A DNA stretch of 64,000 bases from PoT sp049331405. GTDB taxonomy: Bacteria; Planctomycetota; Planctomycetia; Isosphaerales; Isosphaeraceae. Positions 6,643-15,597 of the stretch are shown piece after piece. The stretch lies in the NCBI RefSeq assembly GCF_049331405.1, contig NZ_CP186274.1:2976001-3040000 (forward strand). Reading direction: 5' to 3'. The position numbers were made by a program, and so were the translations under genes. The notes beneath the pieces were generated by a model. That model searched no databases. It had not been told where the DNA came from and saw nothing but the letters and a program-made list of their open reading frames with translations. The stretch's first letter is position 1. Every line of letters begins with the position of its first letter.

Positions 6643-8679
6643 TCAGCCCCGGGCGCGGCTGTTGCGACCCTGTCCGGGGTTGGCGGTCTGGATCGGCCGA
6701 TCGACTTTCGGAGGCGAGAGTTCGTCCGGGGTCGCGATGACGCGATCGCCGGCCTTCACCCCCGCGACCACCTCGGCGAAGAGGGAGTCGCTCCTGCCCA
6801 GCTCGAGGGACTTCCACTGCCAGGACGGGCCTTCCTCGGTCGGGTTGGCGAGTTCCAGGGCGGCGTACGGCTTGCGGTCGACCCAACGGATCGCATCGAG
6901 CGGGATCCGCGTCACCGAGGCCGGGTAATCGACCTCGAAGTTCACCTCGGCGCTCAGGCCTGGGCGGAGCTTCTCGAAGATCCCCGACTCGATCTGAACC
7001 ATCGCGTAATAGATCCGGACATCGGAGACCGGACCGTTCGCCGGCGCCGGGATGGCGGTGATCTGCGTGACCCTGCCATGCATGATCTGGTCGGGGAAGG
7101 CATCGACCCGGATGGTCGCCGACTGCCCCGTGCTGAGTTGGGCGACCTTCGACTCGTTCACCTTAGCCTTGACCTGCATCTGCTTCGGGTTGGGCACCGA
7201 GAAGATCGGCTGGCCCTGGCGGACGGTGACCCCTTCCTGGATCTGGTTCTCCACCTGGCCCCAGCCATTCGCCTGGTTGAAGTAGACGACGATGCCGTCG
7301 CGGGGCGCCCGCAGGACGCACTTCTCGACCATCTTCTTGAGCCGACGGAGCCGCTCGTCTTCCAGGACGAACTGGGCCTCGAGCGAGAGCTGGTCGGCGC
7401 GAATGGCCTCGATCTTCGCCTTGCGGGCCTTCTCGATCCGCTTGCCCGTGAAGTTCTCGAGGCGGTTGAGCATGCCGCGGGCCTCGCGCAGGGCGATATC
7501 GGCCTGCTGCTCGGCCAGTTCATCGGCCTTCACCTGGGCCGTCGAGCGGAACCCCTTCTTGGCGGTCTCTTGCGACCATTTCAACGCGTTTGCGGCCCGA
7601 TTGTATTCAGTCTCGCAGGCATTGATGTACTGGCGAATGAGCTGGATGTCCTGCGGGTAGATCCCTTGCTCGTACTCCCGCAGGGAGATCTCGTTCACTT
7701 CGAGGATCGACTTGGCCTGATCCACCCAGGCCTTGGCCTGGAGGAAGCGGATCTCTTGCGCCTGGAGCTCATCCTTGAAGGCCGAGGCGTCGAGCTCGCA
7801 GACGACGTCCCCGGATTTGACCTCGGAACCCTCGGGCAGGATCCAGAGGATGCGGGTGGAGCCGGCCTGCTGGGTCTGGCCATTGTTATTACCGCCCCCG
7901 CCACCACCGCCGCCCCCGCCTCGGCCACCTCGACCGCCACCGCCGCCCTGCTGCTGTTGCTGGCTGGCGGCCTTCGCCTGGGTGCTGTTGGACGATGCTT
8001 TCGTCGCCGTACCTCGGAGGGGGATGTGGGGCTCGACAATATAGCTGAAGCTGTTGACGCTGGGCCGCTTCAATGTGTTCGTCGCTCCCTCGGCCGAGGC
8101 TCCCCCGGCCGCGCCCTGGGCCGCGGCGGGGTCGGCAGAGGCCACGCCGGCGCCTGTGGCCTTCGCCTTGGCACCCCCGGCCGACTTCTTCGCGGCGGCT
8201 CCTCCGGACGCCTTCTTCGTGGCCGCCGGGGCGGGAGTCGCCGCGGCAGCACCGCCGCCCTGTCCTCCTCCCTGGCCACCCTGACCGCCCTGGCCACCCT
8301 GACCGCCGGTACCCGCGGCTCGGCCGCCTTGCGCATTGGCCGCGCCCGTCGCGTTAATGCCGAGCAACGACTCGACCTCGCAACGGACCGGCAGGTTATC
8401 CGAGCTCTCGAGCGTCCCATTCTCCGTGATCACGAGCGCGAGGTTGCCCTGGTCGACCTCGACCGTGCGGATCTTCGCAGCGGGCTGCGCCCAAAGCCTG
8501 GAGATGCGGAACGACGTGGCCCAACCCCAGTAGCCCAGGCCGAGGGCGACGGCCAGGCCCAGCCAGACCGGCCACTTCCGCCGATGCTTGGTCTCCGGGA
8601 TGACGAGCGCCCCCGGTTCCTCGCCGTGGATCAATTCCGCCTCGGCATCGTGCGGTTGGGATTCGAAGGATAAGGACAT
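6643..8679 (-). CDS. HlyD/MacA-like periplasmic adaptor with a Gly/Gln/Ala-rich insert
   Basis: This 678-residue membrane-fusion protein has a cytoplasmic N-tail (about 40 residues), one TM helix (WPVWLGLAVALGLGYWGWAT), then the first half of a barrel-sandwich domain (VDQGNLALVITENGTLESS). A low-complexity insert follows at roughly residues 100-235 (GGQGGQ repeats, Ala/Lys-rich, QQQQ, poly-Gly). The adaptor order then resumes: ILPEGSEVKSGDVVCELD, a long coiled-coil hairpin, VLRAPRDGIVVYF, beta-barrel and membrane-proximal domains. The start at 8679 is preceded by GGGGGAG 8 nt upstream. It is alone, with no pump or outer-membrane gene beside it, and resembles the adaptor at 16416-18311. The insert encodes disordered sequence, unusual inside this fold. 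Confidence 0.85.
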   Translation of the reverse strand: MSLSFESQPHDAEAELIHGEEPGALVIPETKHRRKWPVWLGLAVALGLGYWGWATSFRISRLWAQPAAKIRTVEVDQGNLALVITENGTLESSDNLPVRCEVESLLGINATGAANAQGGRAAGTGGQGGQGGQGGQGGGQGGGAAAATPAPAATKKASGGAAAKKSAGGAKAKATGAGVASADPAAAQGAAGGASAEGATNTLKRPSVNSFSYIVEPHIPLRGTATKASSNSTQAKAASQQQQQGGGGGRGGRGGGGGGGGGGNNNGQTQQAGSTRILWILPEGSEVKSGDVVCELDASAFKDELQAQEIRFLQAKAWVDQAKSILEVNEISLREYEQGIYPQDIQLIRQYINACETEYNRAANALKWSQETAKKGFRSTAQVKADELAEQQADIALREARGMLNRLENFTGKRIEKARKAKIEAIRADQLSLEAQFVLEDERLRRLKKMVEKCVLRAPRDGIVVYFNQANGWGQVENQIQEGVTVRQGQPIFSVPNPKQMQVKAKVNESKVAQLSTGQSATIRVDAFPDQIMHGRVTQITAIPAPANGPVSDVRIYYAMVQIESGIFEKLRPGLSAEVNFEVDYPASVTRIPLDAIRWVDRKPYAALELANPTEEGPSWQWKSLELGRSDSLFAEVVAGVKAGDRVIATPDELSPPKVDRPIQTANPGQGRNSRARG

Positions 8680-9275
8680 GGCGATACTCCCCCCAACGGT
8701 TGGAGCGGAGGGGGATCCTCTAAAGTAAAGAAGACTCAGGGTCGTACCGCAATCACGCTCGGCTCCGAACTCCTGATTATGAACCGTTTTCGGTTGAAGG
8801 TCAATGCAAGTTAGCTTGGGTGCTTTTGGGGATTTTTTGGCTAGTTGGATGAATGGAAAATTTAGACTCTCGCCAAAATTGGGGGAAATGGGCAGAAAAA
8901 TCCTGGTCAATCGTTATAGTGCGAGCTATGAAGCTATAGACTTTTAGTTTTGCGACGAGAATGCGGTTGAGTCGTGTTGTGCTGGTTGTAGCCGGCACAT
9001 TGCGAGAGATGGATTCCGAGTAGGCTTCCCCGGACTCGATTCGGATGAGCCTACGTATGTTGCTTTGGCTGATAAGGTTGGGGAATGAGCCTCGAGGCCT
9101 ATTCCCTCTCCCGGCCAATTCCGCGCCGAGTGTGCGCCGTTCGCGGTGACTCACGCGAATCTCAACTCAACTTACAACCAAGAGTACACAGCACGGGGCT
9201 CCTCCATGGGAGAGCGGGATCGGCGTGCGCGCCGTGCCTGCTTAATTAGGTGGAGCCTCCAGGGTGAGGTTTGGC
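8680..9275. other. Long AT-richer intergenic region, divergent promoters expected
   Basis: About 600 nt between the divergent adaptor and matrixin genes, visibly lower in GC than the flanks (for example 8815-8960). A minus-strand frame at 8801-9154 has no family features and odd composition, so it is rejected as a gene. No tRNA or rRNA is recognised. A small palindrome CCAACGGTTGG sits just upstream of the adaptor start. Confidence 0.5.
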
Positions 9276-10934
9276 ATGAATTTTGGCGCTCTGGTGTCCG
9301 CACTCCGAGGGAAGTCGACTCGCCCGGGAAGGAAACCTCAGTGGCGGCCCCGCTTGGAATCGCTCGAATCGCGGATGGTCATGTCGGGCACGAGCGGCGA
9401 CTACGTGTTGAGTGGCTATCACTGGTCGAATACCACGCCCATCACCTACAGCATTGCTCCCGATGGTGTTTACTGGGGTCATGGGACCAATATCCTGAAC
9501 TCGACCTTCAATGCCAAGTTTGGGAACGGGGTCTGGCAGCGTGAAATCGCCAGGGCCCTGGCGACGTGGGAGTCGGTCGCGAATATCAACATCACCCAGG
9601 TGGCCGATTCTCGGGCCGACCTGAACGCGTCGGGCAAGGACCAGGGAGATTCGAAGTTCGGGGACATCCGCTTCGGCGGCTTCGTCTTCGGCGACGCCCC
9701 GACGACCCTGGCCCAGACCTTCTTCCCGCCGCCCCAAGGCGGCACCCAGGCCGGGGATGTGGAGATCAACATGGCGTTGAACTACTCCATCGGGAGCGCG
9801 GGGTATGACCTGTATAGCGTCATGCTCCACGAGACCGGCCACTCCTTGGGCCTCGAACATGCCAGCAGCAACGCGGAGGTCATGTCCGGGACCTATGGCG
9901 GCGTGCGGACGGGCCTGAGCGCCGGCGACATCGCCGGGATCCAGGCCATCTACGGCGCCAGGACCGCCGACGCCTACCAGGCAAGCGGGCAGGGGACCAA
10001 CTTCTCCAATGCGATCGACGTGAGCGGCGGCCTGAGCTATGGGAACGCCCTGATCTCGAACGTCTCGCTGGACACCATCGGCGACACGGAATACTTCAAG
10101 GTCGTGGCCCCGGCAGGCAGCGGGGCGGGCTTGACCGTCTCGGCGATCGCCACGAACGTCAGCATGCTGAGCCCGAAGATCACCCTGTACGATGCCTCGA
10201 TGAACGCGCTCGGCAGCCAGGCGAGCCCCTCCTCCTGGAGCAACACGGTCAGCACGCAGACGGGGCAGGTCGTGCCCGGCCAGGTGTACTACGTCGCCGT
10301 CACCGGGGCGACCAGCGATGTGTTCTCGGTCGGCGGCTACAACCTCCAACTGAACTTCGGCGGGATCACCGCCCCGACGCCCACCCCCACGCCGACGCCG
10401 ACCCCGACGCCCACTCCCACGCCGACCCCGACGCCGACCCCGACGCCAACTCCGACGCCCACCACGACTCCGAATAGGGGCAGCCTGAACTTCGGCCCCA
10501 CGCCGCCCGCCACTCAGCCGGTCGTCGTCAACATCCCCGCGGATCGGTACGAGTCGAACGACACGATCGCGACGGCGACCCGGATCGGCTCCGTCGCCTC
10601 GAGCGTGACGCTCAGCAACCTGACGCTCAACACGGCGAATGACGTCGACAACTACTTGATCCAGCCGATGCGGGCGGGCCTGTACAAGGTCACCGCGACC
10701 GGCACGCAGATCCGGATTTTGAACGCGGCCGGGCGTCAACTCGCGGCCGGCTTCGGTGCGGTATCGTTCTCCGCGGCCCGGGCGAGGACGCCGCTTTATG
10801 TCTCCATCAGTTCCACCGGCCAGGCTGTCGCGAACTACACGCTGAACGTCGCCCCGCAGACCCAGGCCCGCGGTGGCCTCGGCGGCGGCCGGCTCACCGC
10901 CCGCCAGCGGCTGATGGCCCTCCGGTCTCATTGA
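9276..10934 (+). CDS. Secreted matrixin-type zinc metalloprotease with Pro-Thr linker
   Basis: This 552-residue protein carries an N-terminal motif LESLESRMVMSG (residues 28-39), resembling the LEPR-XLL signature of planctomycete exported proteins, and no classical hydrophobic signal peptide. The catalytic domain (about 40-230) has HETGHSLGLEH, the HExxHxxGxxH zinc motif, with a downstream Met-turn candidate VMSGTYGG. A pre-peptidase-type beta domain follows, then a Pro-Thr dipeptide linker of about 30 residues, then a second beta domain starting DRYESNDTIATATRIG (the DxYExNDT opening typical of PPC domains). The start ATG 9276 follows GAGG by 6 nt; GTG 9264 is an alternative. It is likely an extracellular or surface protease; the substrate is unknown. 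Confidence 0.85.
   Translation: MNFGALVSALRGKSTRPGRKPQWRPRLESLESRMVMSGTSGDYVLSGYHWSNTTPITYSIAPDGVYWGHGTNILNSTFNAKFGNGVWQREIARALATWESVANINITQVADSRADLNASGKDQGDSKFGDIRFGGFVFGDAPTTLAQTFFPPPQGGTQAGDVEINMALNYSIGSAGYDLYSVMLHETGHSLGLEHASSNAEVMSGTYGGVRTGLSAGDIAGIQAIYGARTADAYQASGQGTNFSNAIDVSGGLSYGNALISNVSLDTIGDTEYFKVVAPAGSGAGLTVSAIATNVSMLSPKITLYDASMNALGSQASPSSWSNTVSTQTGQVVPGQVYYVAVTGATSDVFSVGGYNLQLNFGGITAPTPTPTPTPTPTPTPTPTPTPTPTPTPTPTTTPNRGSLNFGPTPPATQPVVVNIPADRYESNDTIATATRIGSVASSVTLSNLTLNTANDVDNYLIQPMRAGLYKVTATGTQIRILNAAGRQLAAGFGAVSFSAARARTPLYVSISSTGQAVANYTLNVAPQTQARGGLGGGRLTARQRLMALRSH
10373..10473 (+). repeat. Tandem Pro-Thr codon repeat
   Basis: Alternating CCG/CCC and ACG/ACC codons give about 16 PT dipeptides within the matrixin gene. 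This is a flexible, possibly O-glycosylated linker, and prone to length change by slippage. Confidence 0.85.
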
Positions 10935-11038
10935 AGGCTCTCCTTGGCTGTGGTAGCCTGAGCGGACCTGATGAAAAGCGAAGCCCGGGGCGTGGAGAGA
11001 CTCCCGCCCCGGTGGTCCACAACCAAGGAGCGACTGCC

Positions 11039-11653
11039 ATGGCCGAATACACCCTCCCTCCTTTGCCGTATGACTACGCCGCCTTGGAGCCGCACATCAG
11101 CGCCAAGACGATGCAGTTCCACCACGACAAGCACCACCAGGCCTACGTCACGAACCTGAACAACGCCCTGAAGGATCACCCCGACCACCAGGGCAAGTCG
11201 ATCGAGGACTTGATCTCCAACCTCGACGCCCTTCCGGAAGCGATCCGGACGCCCGTCCGCAACAACGGCGGCGGCCACGCCAACCACACCCTCTTCTGGG
11301 AGATCCTCAAGCCGGGCGGGCCGAGCGAGCCGACGGGTGCCCTGGCCGAGGCGATCACCAAGGATCTCGGCGGGTTCTCGGCGTTCAAGGAAGCCTTCAC
11401 CAAGGCCGCCACGACCCGCTTCGGCTCCGGCTGGGCCTGGCTCGTCGTGGGCAAGGACGGCAAGCTCGCCGTCACCTCGACCCCCAACCAGGACAGCCCC
11501 CTCATGGAAGGCCAGACGCCGCTGCTCGGCCTCGACGTCTGGGAGCACGCCTACTACCTCGACTACCAGAACCGCCGCCCCGACTACATCGGCGCCTGGT
11601 GGAACCTCCTGAACTGGGAAGAAGTCGGCGGCCGGTTCGCCGCCAAGAAGTGA
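11039..11653 (+). CDS. sodA: Superoxide dismutase, Mn-type
   Basis: This 204-residue enzyme dismutates superoxide in the cytoplasm (no signal peptide). The metal ligands are His28 (MQFHHDKHH), His83 (HANHTLFW), Asp166 and His170 (LDVWEHAYY). The second-shell Gln151 in PNQDSPLM and the GGHANHT segment favour Mn over Fe, though the metal is not certain from sequence. The start ATG is preceded by AAGGAG 8 nt upstream. An upstream in-frame extension to 10931 is not supported. It follows the protease gene by about 100 nt; a weak promoter (TTGAAG, 17 nt, TAGCCT) may overlap the protease stop codon. Confidence 0.93.
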   Translation: MAEYTLPPLPYDYAALEPHISAKTMQFHHDKHHQAYVTNLNNALKDHPDHQGKSIEDLISNLDALPEAIRTPVRNNGGGHANHTLFWEILKPGGPSEPTGALAEAITKDLGGFSAFKEAFTKAATTRFGSGWAWLVVGKDGKLAVTSTPNQDSPLMEGQTPLLGLDVWEHAYYLDYQNRRPDYIGAWWNLLNWEEVGGRFAAKK

Positions 11654-11931
11654 ACAGGTCTGTCCCAGCTATAATCCGGTGTCTCTGGATCGCTTGACCC
11701 GATAAACGCGGGGCCTTCGATCCGGGTTGACCGGGTCTTCGATTCGGTTATGATCCGGGCGCCTCGGGGGAAGGATCTCCCGAAAGCGTCCGGTTCCTTT
11801 CTTTGCTAGGCACCTCGTTACCTGCGGAATTCCTCCGGCGCCCGCCCAAAGGGTCGCATTGCGGAGGCCGCTCGCCGGGCCCAAACGGTGGTTGCGTCAT
11901 GTTCCCCCCGACGAACGAGGAGACCTTGCCG

Positions 11932-12408
11932 ATGGATCGGCTCAAACGCGCTTTGACTGCATGCGGACTTTCGGCGGTGTTGTTGAGTATGGGGACGGGT
12001 TGCCGCAGCACGCGTTCCGAAGTGCCGCCGGGGCGTCCCTACTCGGGCGACGGCCGCCAGGCCCCGCCGATCGGGTTCAGCTCCGATCCCCGTCCCCTGC
12101 CGAACAATGCCGCAGGGCTGACTCCGGGCGTGATCCCGAACACGAGCGGTAAGTTCGGAACTCCCACGCCGGGCGACTCGGGACGTTACGGCATCCCGAC
12201 CGATGGCGCCTACGGGCCGCCGGGGACCTCGCCGCTGGGAGCCGCGCCTTCGGGCCCGGGACAGGTGGCCTCGCCGAACCTGGCCAATCCGCCGTCCGCC
12301 AGGCCGTCGTTTGCGGGCGGGGCCGATGGCCCGACGCCTCCCGCCGAGCCCCCTTCGGACGACCGGCCCGATCCGGCCCAGTCCCCCCTGGGCAACTACA
12401 CGCCCTGA
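11932..12408 (+). CDS. Proline-rich putative lipoprotein
   Basis: This 158-residue protein has a short lipoprotein-like signal (MDRLKRALTACGLSAVLLSM, then GTGC, Cys at about residue 23). The mature part is low-complexity, rich in Pro, Gly, Ser and Asn, with no recognisable domain. The start ATG 11932 has GAGGAG 9 nt upstream; ATG 11899 is a weaker option. The lipobox (-3 Gly, -2 Thr, -1 Gly) is atypical, so lipidation is probable rather than certain. It stands alone between SOD and the pseudouridine synthase. Confidence 0.65.
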   Translation: MDRLKRALTACGLSAVLLSMGTGCRSTRSEVPPGRPYSGDGRQAPPIGFSSDPRPLPNNAAGLTPGVIPNTSGKFGTPTPGDSGRYGIPTDGAYGPPGTSPLGAAPSGPGQVASPNLANPPSARPSFAGGADGPTPPAEPPSDDRPDPAQSPLGNYTP

Positions 12409-12520
12409 CCGAGTATGATGGTCAAACCGAGGCGCGTGCCTGCGACGGCGGCCGGCCCGCTCGCCTCGGGGTCATTCGGTCTCGAGGGGTGACCCCGAAC
12501 CGATCCTAGGGTCGAGACCG

Positions 12521-13222
12521 ATGTCGGACGAACTCCTGATCCTGTTCGAGGATCCCCACGTCCTGGCGGTCGTCAAGCCCGCGGGGCTCTTGATCCAGGG
12601 GACGCCCGGGCAAGGGCCCACCCTGGAAGCGATGGTGCGTCGGCATCTCAGCCCGGATGCGCCCGAATCCGCCTACCTCGGGACGATCCATCGCCTCGAT
12701 CGTCCCGTCTCCGGCGTGGTCGTCTGGGCGAAGACGCCCAAGGCCGCTCGCAGGATCGCCTCTCAGTTCGCCGCACGCGAGGCGTCGAAGGAATACTGGG
12801 CCGTCGTGGAAGGGGATGCCGGGGGCCTGGGTGGGCGCGGGACCTGGCGGGACTGGCTCTTGCCTCCGGATGCCGGAGGGGTCGCACGCGTGGTCGAGGC
12901 GGAGACGCCAAGGTCCAAACAGGCGGTGACCGCCTTCGAGCGAGGACGGTCGGGGCGCACCCCGGAAGGGACGACCTGGCTCAGGCTCTGGCCGGAGACA
13001 GGTCGAACGCATCAGATTCGCGCCCAGTGCGCCGCACACGGGTTCCCGATCCGGGGAGACCTCGGCTACGGCTCAACGCACGCGTTTCCCGGAGGGATCG
13101 CGCTGCATGCCAGAACCTTGCGGCTCCGCCATCCCATTTCGCAGCAGGAGTTGAGGTTGGTCGCGCCTCTCCCGGGCGCCTGGGCTGATCAAGGAGTCGT
13201 CTTAACCGAGACCCCTTCTTGA
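12521..13222 (+). CDS. RluA-family pseudouridine synthase
   Basis: This 233-residue enzyme isomerises uridine in RNA. The catalytic motif is GTIHRLDRPVSGVV with Asp60. The N-terminal strand DPHVLAVVKPAGLL and the C-terminal GRTHQIRAQCAAHGFPIRGD complete the RluA signature. It has no N-terminal S4 domain and is shorter than RluD, matching stand-alone members such as RluA/TruC types. Whether the target is rRNA or tRNA cannot be told. It converges with greA with a gap of 44 nt. Confidence 0.9.
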   Translation: MSDELLILFEDPHVLAVVKPAGLLIQGTPGQGPTLEAMVRRHLSPDAPESAYLGTIHRLDRPVSGVVVWAKTPKAARRIASQFAAREASKEYWAVVEGDAGGLGGRGTWRDWLLPPDAGGVARVVEAETPRSKQAVTAFERGRSGRTPEGTTWLRLWPETGRTHQIRAQCAAHGFPIRGDLGYGSTHAFPGGIALHARTLRLRHPISQQELRLVAPLPGAWADQGVVLTETPS

Positions 13223-13266
13223 AGTGCGACGAGGCGATCCCTCCCTGGATATTCGGCTCAAGACCC

Positions 13267-13746
13267 TCAATCGATGCTGATCCCGACGATCTTGAGCCGG
13301 AGGGTCCCACGGGGGATGGGGACTTCCACTTCCTCGCCCAACTTCTTGCCGACCAAACCCTGCCCGATCGGGCTCGTGGTGAGGATCTTGTTCTGGTCGT
13401 AGTCCTCTTCGCCGGGGCCGACGAGGATGAAGTCTTCTTCGTCGTTGATGTCGAGGTCCAGGACCCGGACGCGCGAGCCGAAGACGACGCGGTCGGTAGG
13501 AAGCGTCGACTTGTCGATGATCATGGCGCGGGCGAGCTTATCCTGGAGCTCGTTGATCCTGGCCTGGAGCATGCCCTGGGCTTCGACTGCCGCGTCGAAC
13601 TCGGCGTTCTCGGAGAGGTCTCCGTAACCCCGGGCCTGGGCAATCTGCTCGGCGATCCGGGGCATGTCCTCGTTTTTCATCTGGTCGAGTTGGGCCTTGA
13701 GCTTGTCATAGCCTTCCTTCGACATGGGGATCCGGTCAGTGGACAT
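13267..13746 (-). CDS. greA: Transcription elongation factor GreA
   Basis: This 159-residue protein stimulates transcript cleavage in backtracked RNA polymerase. The N-terminal coiled-coil hairpin carries the acidic tip ARGYGDLSENAEF with Asp43 and Glu46 (equivalents of E. coli Asp41 and Glu44). The C-terminal FKBP-like domain holds SPIGQGLVGKKLGEEVEVPI. The length is normal (158-160). The monocistronic gene has an upstream region free of other genes. Confidence 0.95.
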   Translation of the reverse strand: MSTDRIPMSKEGYDKLKAQLDQMKNEDMPRIAEQIAQARGYGDLSENAEFDAAVEAQGMLQARINELQDKLARAMIIDKSTLPTDRVVFGSRVRVLDLDINDEEDFILVGPGEEDYDQNKILTTSPIGQGLVGKKLGEEVEVPIPRGTLRLKIVGISID

Positions 13747-14128
13747 GCCTGTCTGCTCCCAAAGTCGTACTATCGCGTCGGCGTTTCATTAAATAAGGAC
13801 GCCGCATTGGGACTTCGTCGACCGTCTCGAAGAGTGATGCGAGATGAGGTCCCTGGGAAGCTGCCTACAGAAGCAAACACCGCGGCTCCGGGGTGAATCC
13901 GGGTACCGCGGTCTCAGCAACGTGTTTTAGCCTAGTCTTCACATTCATGCGACGCAATACCAACACGGTGCATGCGTGCGTGGTGCATGCGTAAAAATGT
14001 TGCTGGATCGTGGGGGATGGCCCGTTGAGGCCTCCTTCAGAACCAATGGAGGGGGGCCGCACCAAGGGCGGCCCCCTCCCGAATCGGCCGGGAACGCGTT
14101 CGCGCATTCCCGGCTCGAGGCTCGGGGA
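13747..14128. other. Intergenic region with a short direct repeat
   Basis: About 380 nt between greA and the ABC permease gene. It contains two copies of GGTGCATGCGT (13967-13977 and 13982-13992) and a GC-rich hairpin listed separately. No gene or RNA is recognised. The greA promoter should lie in the right part as read here. Confidence 0.45.
14052..14076 (-). terminator. GC-rich hairpin after the ABC permease gene
   Basis: A 9-bp stem GGGGGCCGC/GCGGCCCCC with a 7-nt loop, 50 nt beyond the permease stop. It is followed on the minus strand by TCCATTGGTT rather than a clean U-run, so it is a moderate terminator candidate for the efflux operon. Confidence 0.5.
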
Positions 14129-15406
14129 TCATTCGTGCCGAAGGGCGTCGATCGGATCCATCAAGGCGGCTCGCTGGGCCGGGTAGAGGCCGAACAAGAT
14201 CCCGATTCCCACGGAAATACTGAAGGCCAGGAGCACCGAGAAGAGGGTGACGACGGCCTTCTGCTCGGGGATGAAGTAGACAATGATCTGAGGAATGGAG
14301 ATTCCCAGGGTGACGCCGAGGAGGCCGCCCACGCCGGAGAGCACCACGGTCTCGATCAAGAACTGCTGGGTGATGTCCTTCCGCTTGGCCCCCAGGGCGC
14401 GTCGGATGCCGATCTCGCGGGTCCGCTCCGTCACCGTCGCCAGCATGATGTTCATGATGCCGATGCCGCCGACGAGCAGCGAGATCGACGCGATCGTGCC
14501 GAGGATGATGCTGAACTGGCGGGCCGTCCGCTTGGCCTCGTTCAGCAGGTCGAGCGGGACGATGATGTCGACGTCCTTCTTGAGGTGGAAGGGCTTCACC
14601 GCCGCCTCGACGATCGGATGCGTCGGGCCCACGTCGGCCAGGCTGGCCACCTGGAGCGTGAACTGCGAGAGCTGCGTCTCCTCGGCTTCCATCGAGCCGG
14701 CGCGGCTGTTCATGATCCGCTCGCCGAAACGCAGCTTGCAAGTATTAATCGGAATATAAACGTCCTTGTTGAACTCTTGCGCGGCGAGGCTGCCGCCGAT
14801 GCCGGCCGTGCTCGCCCGCTCGCGGGTCACGCCGATCACGGTATAGTAGTCGGAGCCGAGCTTGACGGTCTGCTGGAGGGGATCCTCGAAGGGGAAGAGG
14901 GTCTTGGCGGTTTCGTACGCGAGCACGGCGTAGTTCTGATACTTCTCGTTGTCGAGCTCGCTGAGGAACCGCCCCTTCTCGACCTCGAGGTGGTTGAAGT
15001 CCAGGTAGTCGTGCGTCGTGCCCACGACGCGGCCGTCGATGAAGCGATTGAGGTGGCGGACCTGCTTGCGGATCTCCCGAATCGGGAGCGCCTTCTTGAT
15101 CGTCGGCACGGTCGCCATCACGCGGTCGAAGTCCTCATACTTCAGGCCATAGTTGAGGATGCGGGCCGGTCGCCCGCCGGCGGCCTGGGCCTCGTCGCTC
15201 GGCTTGATCGAGCGGACGATGATGTTCGTCGCACCGAGCTGTTCGAAACGCTTCTGAGCCTCCCGGCTCGAGCCCTCGCCGATGGCGAGCATGGCGATCA
15301 CCGCCGCGACCCCGAACACGATACCCAGCACGGTGAGGCCGGAGCGGAGCTTGTGCAGGAGTAAGCTCTTCAGCCCGAGTTTGAATCCGCGCAAGATGCG
15401 TTGCAT
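14129..15406 (-). CDS. MacB-type ABC transporter permease
   Basis: This 425-residue membrane protein has the MacB/FtsX-type arrangement. TM1 (LTVLGIVFGVAAVIAMLAIG) follows a short amphipathic N-terminus. A periplasmic domain of about 220 residues comes next, then three C-terminal TM helices (SIILGTIASISLLVGGIGIM, LIETVVLSGVGGLLGVTLGI, LLAFSISVGIGILFGLYPAQ). The cytoplasmic coupling stretch TERTREIGIRRALGAKRKDI and the ending PIDALRHE are characteristic. It works with the ATPase upstream (gap 191 nt) and with the adaptor and TolC-like protein of the same operon to expel or export a substrate that the sequence does not name. The frame's extension to 15721 is non-coding. Confidence 0.9.
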   Translation of the reverse strand: MQRILRGFKLGLKSLLLHKLRSGLTVLGIVFGVAAVIAMLAIGEGSSREAQKRFEQLGATNIIVRSIKPSDEAQAAGGRPARILNYGLKYEDFDRVMATVPTIKKALPIREIRKQVRHLNRFIDGRVVGTTHDYLDFNHLEVEKGRFLSELDNEKYQNYAVLAYETAKTLFPFEDPLQQTVKLGSDYYTVIGVTRERASTAGIGGSLAAQEFNKDVYIPINTCKLRFGERIMNSRAGSMEAEETQLSQFTLQVASLADVGPTHPIVEAAVKPFHLKKDVDIIVPLDLLNEAKRTARQFSIILGTIASISLLVGGIGIMNIMLATVTERTREIGIRRALGAKRKDITQQFLIETVVLSGVGGLLGVTLGISIPQIIVYFIPEQKAVVTLFSVLLAFSISVGIGILFGLYPAQRAALMDPIDALRHE

Positions 15407-15597
15407 GGTCGTCTCGGTATAAATTGGGAGAGTTAAGGTTGGAGGAGAGGCCGAAGGCCGTTGATGATTGCGGATATGTTTCGAGCCGGTGCAACTCGAT
15501 GCGAGGCGGCTGGCGACGGCTCCGGCTCTCAGGGGCCGGACGCCTTCGCCCCGATCAGGAGGATCGCCCGGGTCGACGACCGATGACGGGCGTCGAC

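Noticed and set aside
6511..8673. 720-codon plus-strand frame opposite the adaptor gene
   Set aside because: It is antisense to a well-supported adaptor. The composition follows GC skew of the third positions and no family motif is visible.
8801..9154. 117-codon minus-strand frame in the long intergenic region
   Set aside because: No ribosome-binding site, no family motif, AT-rich, and it would sit in the probable promoter region of two genes.
10373..10473. Tandem repeats considered as a CRISPR array
   Set aside because: The period is 6 nt and in frame within a protease gene; it encodes a Pro-Thr linker with no spacers.
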